Of a DNA stretch of 64,000 nt, positions 44,527 through 56,078 are shown piece after piece. The DNA comes from JBDRHL01 sp043816955. GTDB taxonomy: Bacteria; Planctomycetota; Phycisphaerae; Sedimentisphaerales; CAYZTY01. Where the stretch lies: positions 1 to 64,000 of the forward strand of contig JBDRHL010000221.1 of the NCBI GenBank assembly GCA_043816955.1, given 5' to 3'. A program made the translations under genes and the position numbers. Every line of letters starts with the position of its first letter. Position 1 is the first letter of the stretch. The notes under the pieces are model-generated. The model did no database searches and was not told the DNA's origin. It was given only the letters and a program-made list of their open reading frames with translations.

Positions 44527-45075
44527 CTATTCCTCTGTCACCGTTATATGTATATGGCTCGCAGTCTTGCGAATCGGATGGGCACGACCACGGTCTTTCG
44601 GAATCCACCGCTTGGTGCCAAGACGAATACCTGCATCGTCAACACGCGCCTCACTTACATACAGGCTTTCAACATCCGCCTCCTGCTCGTCTGCATCGGC
44701 AATAGCACATTTTAATACCTTGCTCACCATCTCCGCCGCACGCTTCCGGGTAAATTTTAACGTATCAATCGCCTCTTGAACCCCCTTACCCGCTATCAAC
44801 TGCGTTACAAGCCTTGCCTTCCTGGCGGAAATCGGTGCATATTTACAGCTTGACCGCCACTCTGATAAATCCCTGACACCAACGCCCAGAGCATCTGCCA
44901 GGCGCTCAACATCCGCACTCCGGACAGCAGGCTTGAATTGCCCGTGCTGCCAGTTCTTTATCGCTGTAGCCGCTTTGCCCTTATCCAGGCCGCCCCGAAC
45001 AAGCTGACCCGCCAGCTCATCCGTGCTCACCTGGTTCCTCGCACAAATTTCTCTGAATTTACCGCTGCTTAGCAT
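44527..45075 (-). CDS. rplV: 50S ribosomal protein L22 with N-terminal HTH-like extension
   Basis: 182 residues against about 110 in E. coli. The L22 core starts near residue 73 (CKYAPISARKARLVTQLIAG) and ends with IHITVTEE. Residues 1-71 are an extra domain whose pattern FREICARNQVSTDELAGQLV ... RLADALGVGVRDLSEW resembles a Cro/XRE helix-turn-helix. The frame is continuous, a ribosome-binding site (AAGG) precedes ATG 45075 and the preceding rpsS stop is close, so the extension is translated. I believe similar extensions occur in other planctomycete L22 proteins; function unknown. It would project from the start of L22 on the ribosome surface. Confidence 0.95.
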   Translation of the reverse strand: MLSSGKFREICARNQVSTDELAGQLVRGGLDKGKAATAIKNWQHGQFKPAVRSADVERLADALGVGVRDLSEWRSSCKYAPISARKARLVTQLIAGKGVQEAIDTLKFTRKRAAEMVSKVLKCAIADADEQEADVESLYVSEARVDDAGIRLGTKRWIPKDRGRAHPIRKTASHIHITVTEE

Positions 45076-45106
45076 AAAAAACCTTAATCAACAAAACTCG
45101 TCGACC

Positions 45107-45373
45107 TTACTTCTTACTCCCGGCATGTCCTTTGAAAGTACGGGTCGGCGAAAACTCGCCAAGCTTATGACCTACCATATCCTCACTCACGAATACCTTG
45201 TGAAACATCTTGCCGTTGTGAACCATAAACGTAAAACCCACAAACTCCGGAACTATCGTACACCGACGTGCCCACGTCTTGATCGGTTCACGACTGCCGC
45301 TGTCAATCTGCCTGCTGACCTTCTCAAACACCTTCGCATCGACATATGGGCCTTTTTTAAGAGACCGTCCCAT
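45107..45373 (-). CDS. rpsS: 30S ribosomal protein S19
   Basis: 88 residues; MGRSLKKGPYVDAKVFEKVS and the VGHKLGEFSPTRTFKGHAG ending are standard. Confidence 0.97.
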   Translation of the reverse strand: MGRSLKKGPYVDAKVFEKVSRQIDSGSREPIKTWARRCTIVPEFVGFTFMVHNGKMFHKVFVSEDMVGHKLGEFSPTRTFKGHAGSKK

Positions 45374-45394
45374 TAATATCCCTCATTTTCTCAA

Positions 45395-46246
45395 CTACAA
45401 TACTAGTTGACCTGATCGCACATTCTTCCGACGACGAATTATCCGCTTCCTGCTCGGATTACGCGGATTACGCGTCTTGCCGCCTTTTGCCGGAACTCCC
45501 GTTGGAGAACATGGATGACGACCGCCGTTGGATCGGCCTTCACCGCCGCCAAGCGGATGGTCAACTGGATTCATCGCTTTGCCTCGTGTATGAGGCCGGC
45601 GACCCATATGGCGTTTCCGGCCGGCTTTGCCTATCTTGATATTCTGATAATCGCCATTGCTCAATTGTCCGATAGTAGCACGGCATTCTCTGCGAACCAT
45701 CCGCATTTCACCGCTCGGCAGCACAAATGTCACCCAGTCGCCTTCTTTTGCCATCACACGGGCAACACCACCGGCACTGCGAACCAGTTTGCCCCCCTGG
45801 CCCGCTGTCATCTCTATATTATGAACCTCAACCCCAACAGGTATTGACGACAGAGGCATCGAATTGCCCACTCTCGGTTCAACACGCATTCCGCTCTCAA
45901 TAACATCTCCGGACTTGATACCCTGCGGAGCAAGTATATATCGTTTCTCACCGTCAGCGTAATGCACCAGCGAAATAAAACAGTTCCGATTAGGATCGTA
46001 CTCCACTGTTGCAACCTTCGCCGCAATTCCGTCCTTGTTACGCTTAAAGTCGATAATCCGGTAAAGCCGCCGTGCACCGCCGCCGCGAAACCTCGACGTC
46101 GTTACTCCATAGTGATTGCGCCCGCCGTGCTTCTTGATCCGTTTGCACAGAGACTTCTCCGCCCTGGCCGTCGTAAGCTCTGAGTAGTCGTTCACCGATG
46201 CGTTTCGCCGACCTGATGTCGTTGGGTTATATATTCGAATACCCAT
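45395..46246 (-). CDS. rplB: 50S ribosomal protein L2
   Basis: 283 residues. Conserved GGGARRLYRIIDFKRNKDGI, SAGGVARVMAKEGDWVTFVL and, in the C-terminal part, GRRPHTRGKAMNPVDHPLGG with the functionally important histidine. Slightly longer than E. coli L2 (273). Confidence 0.97.
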   Translation of the reverse strand: MGIRIYNPTTSGRRNASVNDYSELTTARAEKSLCKRIKKHGGRNHYGVTTSRFRGGGARRLYRIIDFKRNKDGIAAKVATVEYDPNRNCFISLVHYADGEKRYILAPQGIKSGDVIESGMRVEPRVGNSMPLSSIPVGVEVHNIEMTAGQGGKLVRSAGGVARVMAKEGDWVTFVLPSGEMRMVRRECRATIGQLSNGDYQNIKIGKAGRKRHMGRRPHTRGKAMNPVDHPLGGGEGRSNGGRHPCSPTGVPAKGGKTRNPRNPSRKRIIRRRKNVRSGQLVL

Positions 46247-46265
46247 AATCGCCGCCTGTCAAATC

Positions 46266-46556
46266 CTAAAACAAATCAATGTGATAATCTTTACCAAGAA
46301 CTACTGTTGCCTTCTTCCAGTTCGCTGTACGACCGAAAGACCTGCCGCGCCTGCGAGGCTTCCCCTTCCGATTCGCTGTACGAACCTCACGAACCTTCAC
46401 GCTATAAAGACGCTCAATTGCATCCTTTATCTGAACCTTATTCGCCTTCCTGTTTACCTCGAAAGAGTACGCACTGCGAGTATTTGCAAAATGGGTGCTC
46501 TGCTCTGTTATCAAAGGCCTTATTATTACCTGGTAATCATCCACCTTTTTGCCCAT
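46266..46556 (-). CDS. rplW: 50S ribosomal protein L23
   Basis: 96 residues; IIRPLITEQSTHFANTRSAY and FEVNRKANKVQIKDAIERLY are typical. Docking site for trigger factor and SRP at the exit tunnel. Confidence 0.96.
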   Translation of the reverse strand: MGKKVDDYQVIIRPLITEQSTHFANTRSAYSFEVNRKANKVQIKDAIERLYSVKVREVRTANRKGKPRRRGRSFGRTANWKKATVVLGKDYHIDLF

Positions 46557-46560
46557 TCGC

Positions 46561-47190
46561 TTAGTTACTATTGCCCTTATTCACGAGACGCATAAACGCC
46601 TCTTTTGTAAACAGCATCCACTGCCGTCCGCAGATGTCTCCGGCATTCAGATCGCAAACATTCATCACCTCTACCTTCGGAACATTTCTCGCAGACAGAT
46701 ATAAATTCCTTTCACGCTCCTCAACCGCCACAAGACAACTGCGATTAATCTTCAGATTATTAAGAGTCGTCACAAACTCCTTGGTTCTCGCCCTCTCGAA
46801 CTTCAAATCCTCAACCAGAACCACCCTCTCACTCAGAAGCTTCGCAAGTATCGCTGAATCCCTCGCTAGACGCCTCTGCTTTTTAGGCATCCTCTGACTG
46901 AAATCACGCGCTTGTTTTGCAAACGCCACGCCCCCGCCGCGACGAATCACCGTACGACGCGTACCCATACGGGCGTTACCAGTACCCTTTTGACGATACA
47001 ATTTCCTGGTCGACCCGGCCACCATGCCTCTGCTGCGCGTAGCTGCCGTACCAACTCGCTTGTTCGCCTGGTACATCACTATAGCCTGCTTCAAAAGCGG
47101 ATAACGAACTGTCCCTCCGAACACCGCCTCGTCAACCTGGACGCTGTCAACCTTATTACCGTCTCTGTCTAATACCGATAAAGCTATCAT
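46561..47190 (-). CDS. rplD: 50S ribosomal protein L4
   Basis: 209 residues from ATG 47190 (MIALSVLDRDGNKVDSVQVD). The longer frame from 47244 would overlap rplC and has no L4 similarity. The tunnel loop KLYRQKGTGNARMGTRRTVI is present. In enterobacteria L4 represses the S10 operon. Confidence 0.95.
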   Translation of the reverse strand: MIALSVLDRDGNKVDSVQVDEAVFGGTVRYPLLKQAIVMYQANKRVGTAATRSRGMVAGSTRKLYRQKGTGNARMGTRRTVIRRGGGVAFAKQARDFSQRMPKKQRRLARDSAILAKLLSERVVLVEDLKFERARTKEFVTTLNNLKINRSCLVAVEERERNLYLSARNVPKVEVMNVCDLNAGDICGRQWMLFTKEAFMRLVNKGNSN

Positions 47191-47218
47191 TCCGAATCGT
47201 TCCGACTGCTTCTGTAAA

Positions 47219-47866
47219 CTACTTCTTCTTCGACTGACGAACAATTACATAACCGTCCGGCGGCCCTGCTACTGCACCTTTTATAACCAGCAGATTCCGC
47301 TGCTCATCTATACTCACTAACTGATGGTTCTTTGTCGTAACCTTTACATGACCCGCGCGACCTGCCATCCGCTTGCCCTTCTTAACGTTCCCGCCGTGGC
47401 CCCGATCGCTCGCATGGCTGCTTATCGAACCGGATGAACGGTGCTTGCGCTCCGTCCCGTGAGACGATGGAAAGCCCTTGAAACCATGACGTTTCATCAC
47501 ACCGGTAAAACCTTTTCCTTTGCTCGTTCCGGTTACATCCACGTATTTGACTTCTGAAAATACCGACACCGTTACATCAATACCAGCCGAATATCCCGCT
47601 TCAGCATCACCATCAAATCGCATCTCACGCAACAGCCTCATCGGCACACTGCCTGCCTTTGATGTATGACCAGCCGCCGGTTTCGTGCGACGGGATTTTT
47701 TAACTTCATCATAACCAAGCTGTACCGCATTATAGCCGTCTACTTCAGAACTCTTGACCTGAATCACCTTGCACGGACCTGCAGAAATCACCGTAACCGG
47801 AATAATCCGGCCGCTCTCGTCATAAACTTGAGTCATTCCAACTTTTTTCCCAAGTAGCATTACCAT
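47219..47866 (-). CDS. rplC: 50S ribosomal protein L3
   Basis: 215 residues; MLLGKKVGMTQVYDESGRII, GTSKGKGFTGVMKRHGFKG and SDRGHGGNVKKGKRMAGRAG (with the peptidyl-transferase-near loop) identify L3. GGTGAA precedes ATG 47866. Confidence 0.97.
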   Translation of the reverse strand: MVMLLGKKVGMTQVYDESGRIIPVTVISAGPCKVIQVKSSEVDGYNAVQLGYDEVKKSRRTKPAAGHTSKAGSVPMRLLREMRFDGDAEAGYSAGIDVTVSVFSEVKYVDVTGTSKGKGFTGVMKRHGFKGFPSSHGTERKHRSSGSISSHASDRGHGGNVKKGKRMAGRAGHVKVTTKNHQLVSIDEQRNLLVIKGAVAGPPDGYVIVRQSKKK

Positions 47867-47949
47867 CGATAATTCACCTTATCTGCTCCGCAGCGATTCA
47901 AATAAAAAACATGCCTCCTCAGCATGTTCTATATACTACTCCGACAACC

Positions 47950-48264
47950 TTATGCCTTTATCTTGACAAAAACGCCCGCAGGCACAACCAGCCGGTTCAG
48001 AGCTTCGACTGTACGGGCATTCGCTTCATAGATGTCTATCAAACGCTTGTGCGTCCGCATCTCGAACTGCTCACGCGATTTCTTATCTATGTGAGGACTT
48101 CGCAGCACTGTATACCTCTCAATACGCGTAGGAAGAGGAACAGGACCGCTCACACGCGCATTCGTCCGACGCGCATGATCTACGATCTCCTTGGCAGAAG
48201 CATCAAGAGCACGATGATCATACGCTTCCATACGGATACGAATTCGTTCGGTCTGAACCGCCAT
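47950..48264 (-). CDS. rpsJ: 30S ribosomal protein S10
   Basis: 104 residues; IRIRMEAYDHRALDASAKEI and GPVPLPTRIERYTVLRSPHI identify S10/NusE, which also links NusG to the ribosome. First gene of the S10 block, 375 bp after fusA. Confidence 0.97.
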   Translation of the reverse strand: MAVQTERIRIRMEAYDHRALDASAKEIVDHARRTNARVSGPVPLPTRIERYTVLRSPHIDKKSREQFEMRTHKRLIDIYEANARTVEALNRLVVPAGVFVKIKA

Positions 48265-48639
48265 GACTCTCCCTTTTTATCAGCTACCTAAACGTCCGAT
48301 AAATAATGGCTTGCCATTTGCATAAGATTCGCAAAAATAACAACTAATACCAAAAAAACAAGGCAAAAAAACTAAAATTTCCACACTTTACAATACTAAT
48401 GTGATTTTTTGATACTGGCAGGAAAGGTAACGTGTACGACCTTCCTTCACATCTACCCATCCGGCTTAAGCAGGCACCTCAACTTGCGACACCTGCTGCA
48501 CCATACGACGGGTACTATTTCACAGCCGTCCTTGTGTCAATAATGATATGCTCCAGCCCAACTCGATACGCACACCGCTCCGCAGCATGCTCGCTCCGGC
48601 CGCTAAAAAACTTGCTTTTACCACACAAATATTATCTCG
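48265..48639 (-). other. Gap between fusA and rpsJ where tuf is normally found
   Basis: 375 bp with no convincing ORF on either strand. Close to rpsJ the sequence is A/T-rich, which suits a promoter for the S10 block, but I cannot single out one pair of boxes. No remnant of EF-Tu sequence is recognisable. Confidence 0.5.
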
Positions 48640-50724
48640 TCAAGAAAATGTTGATAAAATTTTTTCTGAAATTTGCTCCGGCACCCGCTGGTAATGTGAA
48701 GGCTCCATCGCAAACGTGCCCCGTCCCCGTGTAAGACCCCGGATCTCACTCGAATACCCGAACATCTCACCCAGCGGAACTCGCACATCAAGCACACGCA
48801 TGTGTCCATGCGGGCGGGAATCAAAAATCTCTCCTCGCTTGCTTACAAGGCTCCCCTGCACTGCGCCGTAATTCTCCTCAGGGATAACAACTTGAACTCG
48901 CATTATCGGCTCCAGAAGAATTGCATGAGCCTTTTTTATCGCCTCATTGGTCGCTATCGCCGCTGCACGTTCAAACGCAATTTCAGACGAATCCACAGAA
49001 TGATATGACCCGTCAAGCAACGTAACTTTAACTCCCACAAGAGGATAACCACCGAGAGGACCGCTGCTCAATGCATCATAAACCCCCTCTTCCACACCCC
49101 CAATATACTCCTTCGGCACCGCCCCGCCTACTACCGAGTTCTCAAACTGGTTCGTCTTATTATATTGACCATTTTCATCCAAAAATGACTCAACACGCAC
49201 AACCACATGCCCATACTGACCACGACCCCCGCTCTGCTGGACAAACCTACCTTCGCTCTCTCCAACTTCCGTTATAGTTTCTTTATACGCCACACGCGGC
49301 TTACCTACCCGCACACCTACCTTCAGGTCACGAACAAGACGATGCTCCAGAACCTCAAGATGAAGTTCTCCCATGCCGCTGATTATCGTTTCCCCCGTCT
49401 CGCTGTTATATCTGCTGCTGAACGTAGGATCCTCACGCCGAAGTAGCGAAAGCGCCGCTGACAGTTTCTCCCGATCCCCGCTTGTCCGGGGTTCGATCGA
49501 CATGTCAATCACCGCCTCCGGAAACTTTATTCTTTCCAGAATAACCGGATTGCGAGTGTCGCAAATCGTATCGCCCGTATAGCTGTTCTTCAGACCCACA
49601 ACAGCTACAATATCGCCTGCACTTGCGTAATCCAGAAGCCTGCGTGACTCGGCATGCATCTCAAAAATACGCGTAATATTCTCTTTGCCCCCCCTGCTTG
49701 AATTCAGAACCCGGCTGCCCGACTTCAAAACACCACGGTAAATCCGCAAAAAATTCAAATCCCCATGCTGATCGCTGGTTATCTTGAAGACCATCGCAAC
49801 AAGACTACCGCCCCGATCACATTTTACCATTACCTCCTCTTCCTCCTTGCCCAGCTTATGTCCCTTGGCAGCAGGCCTGTCAACCGGAGAAGGAAGATAT
49901 GCCACTACTCCATCAAGAAGCCTCTGAACTCCTATATACTTCAACGCTGAGCCGACAAACACCGGGTTAATACGTGCAGCAACCGTTCCTTTGCGAATCA
50001 CTCGGCGAAGCATTTCCACTACCATCGGACCATCATCCATAAACGCCTCTGCCAGTTCATCATCCATATCCGCCATCGACTCGATCATTATCTCTCGCCA
50101 GTGTTTCGCTTCCTCCATATATTTCCGCGGAATTTCACATTCGTCATACCTCGCCCCTAGTACCTCAGGCTTATAGAAAACTGCCTTCATCTCAACCAGA
50201 TCAATCAGACCCTCGAATCCGCTTTCTGCACCTATCGGAATCTGAAGTGCAACCGGATTTGCAACCAGTTTGTCACGGATACTCTCTACCGTCATCTCAA
50301 AGTCAGCGCCGACTTTATCCATCTTGTTTACAAAACAAAGACATGCTAGACTGTATTTCCTGCCCTGACGCCACACCGTCTCCGTCTGTGCCTGAACCCC
50401 CTCGCTTGCGTCAAACACTGCAACCGCTCCGTCAAGAACCCGAAGCGATCTTTCCACCTCCGCTGTAAAATCAACGTGCCCCGGCGTATCTATCAGGTTA
50501 ATAACAGATTCCTTCCACGGACACCGTGTCGCAGCAGACGTTATCGTAATACCGCGCTGTTGTTCCTCCTCCAGGTAATCCATCGTTGTCGTCCCCTCAT
50601 GCACCTCCCCCATCTTGTATATCTTCCCCGTATAATAAAGCACACGCTCCGTAACCGTCGTCTTGCCGGCATCAATATGCGCCATTATACCGATATTACG
50701 CAACTTTTTCAGATCCTCCGGCAT
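48640..50724 (-). CDS. fusA: Elongation factor G
   Basis: 694 residues. G1 AHIDAGKTT, switch I RGITITSAAT, G3 DTPGH, G4 NKMD are all present, followed by domains II-V ending in RGRGTFAMEPSHYQRVPEQI. GTPase that translocates tRNA and mRNA. Follows rpsG as in a normal str operon; length standard. Confidence 0.97.
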   Translation of the reverse strand: MPEDLKKLRNIGIMAHIDAGKTTVTERVLYYTGKIYKMGEVHEGTTTMDYLEEEQQRGITITSAATRCPWKESVINLIDTPGHVDFTAEVERSLRVLDGAVAVFDASEGVQAQTETVWRQGRKYSLACLCFVNKMDKVGADFEMTVESIRDKLVANPVALQIPIGAESGFEGLIDLVEMKAVFYKPEVLGARYDECEIPRKYMEEAKHWREIMIESMADMDDELAEAFMDDGPMVVEMLRRVIRKGTVAARINPVFVGSALKYIGVQRLLDGVVAYLPSPVDRPAAKGHKLGKEEEEVMVKCDRGGSLVAMVFKITSDQHGDLNFLRIYRGVLKSGSRVLNSSRGGKENITRIFEMHAESRRLLDYASAGDIVAVVGLKNSYTGDTICDTRNPVILERIKFPEAVIDMSIEPRTSGDREKLSAALSLLRREDPTFSSRYNSETGETIISGMGELHLEVLEHRLVRDLKVGVRVGKPRVAYKETITEVGESEGRFVQQSGGRGQYGHVVVRVESFLDENGQYNKTNQFENSVVGGAVPKEYIGGVEEGVYDALSSGPLGGYPLVGVKVTLLDGSYHSVDSSEIAFERAAAIATNEAIKKAHAILLEPIMRVQVVIPEENYGAVQGSLVSKRGEIFDSRPHGHMRVLDVRVPLGEMFGYSSEIRGLTRGRGTFAMEPSHYQRVPEQISEKILSTFS

Positions 50725-50797
50725 ACACCACCTTTCACTTCAAATAGAAAAACTGCCACGGCCTCATATGAAACCGTGGCAGTTTTCAACTCCTGTA

Positions 50798-51271
50798 TTA
50801 CCACGCAAAATGCGCAAATGCCTTATTCGCCTCTGCCATCCTGTGAATGTTCTCACGCGTCGTCATCGCCCCTCCCGTATTCTTATAAGCATCCATCAGC
50901 TCCGACGCAAGACGCTCGCTCATCGGCTTGCCTTTTTTCGCCCGTGCCGCCTGAATAATCCAGCGAATCGCAAGCGACTGGCGACGCCTGGGATTCACCT
51001 GCATCGGAACTTGGTAGCTCGCACCTCCAACTCGCTTACTGCGAACTTCTATCATGGGCTTTACGTTATTCACCGCCTTCTCGAAAATTTCATAAACTGA
51101 CACGTCCTTGACATTCTTGGATATTATTGCCATTGCGTCAGCAAATACTCTCTGAGCAACGCTCTTCTTGCCCTGCTGCATCAGGCAATTAACAAACTTG
51201 CTCACAAGCTTGCTGCCGTGAACAGGATCCGGCTTCAGCTGGTCTCCTGATGCCGTAAATCTCTTCGCCAT
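50798..51271 (-). CDS. rpsG: 30S ribosomal protein S7
   Basis: 157 residues; LVSKFVNCLMQQGKKSVAQR, VRSKRVGGASYQVPMQVNPR and RENIHRMAEANKAFAHF at the C-terminus are standard. Nucleates the 30S head. Confidence 0.97.
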   Translation of the reverse strand: MAKRFTASGDQLKPDPVHGSKLVSKFVNCLMQQGKKSVAQRVFADAMAIISKNVKDVSVYEIFEKAVNNVKPMIEVRSKRVGGASYQVPMQVNPRRRQSLAIRWIIQAARAKKGKPMSERLASELMDAYKNTGGAMTTRENIHRMAEANKAFAHFAW

Positions 51272-51323
51272 TTTATGCCTTTCTGTCTTTCTTCAAATAC
51301 TTTACAAAAGCTGCGCTGCCGAT

Positions 51324-51689
51324 TTATTGTTTGGCTCCATATTTACTCCGGCCTTGCTTGCGCCCAGATACTCCTGCTGCATCAAGTACACCGCGAACTA
51401 TGTGATAACGAACACCCGGAAGGTCGCGAACTCTGCCACCACGAATCAGCACTGTGCTGTGCTCTTGCAGGTTGTGGTCAATACCAGGTATGTACGCCGT
51501 CACTTCCTCGCCGTTTGTCAGTCGAACACGCGCTATCTTTCGAAGAGCTGAGTTCGGCTTCTTCGGAGTCTGTGTACGAACAATAAGACAAACACCCCGC
51601 TTCTGCGGACTGCCCGAAATATCCGATTTCCGCTTCCTGCCTTTGCCCTTTGCTCGGGCCTTTCTAACTAACTGATTTATCGTCGGCAT
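51324..51689 (-). CDS. rpsL: 30S ribosomal protein S12
   Basis: 121 residues from ATG 51689 (MPTINQLVRK), with TTTGGAG upstream; the longer frame into rpoC is a read-through. TPKKPNSALRK with K43/K44 is normal. At position 88 the usual lysine (GGRVKDLPG) is arginine (GGRVRDLPG). The same change, K88R, gives streptomycin resistance in mycobacteria and enterobacteria. Decoding-centre protein. Confidence 0.97.
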   Translation of the reverse strand: MPTINQLVRKARAKGKGRKRKSDISGSPQKRGVCLIVRTQTPKKPNSALRKIARVRLTNGEEVTAYIPGIDHNLQEHSTVLIRGGRVRDLPGVRYHIVRGVLDAAGVSGRKQGRSKYGAKQ

Positions 51690-51717
51690 ACTATCTCCAA
51701 ATTCATTCAAAAAAACA

Positions 51718-55989
<4,272 letters not shown>

Positions 55990-56078
55990 TGTAGGACCAG
56001 CCTCAAAATGAATTAAAATACACTATTGCCTTAAAACCGCTCTTTTTACCGTCCATTGCTGCTGCAACTATCTTTCAT

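Noticed and set aside
48432..48734. 100-codon plus-strand ORF in the fusA-rpsJ gap
   Set aside because: Overlaps the 3' end of fusA on the other strand, has no domain and no ribosome-binding site.
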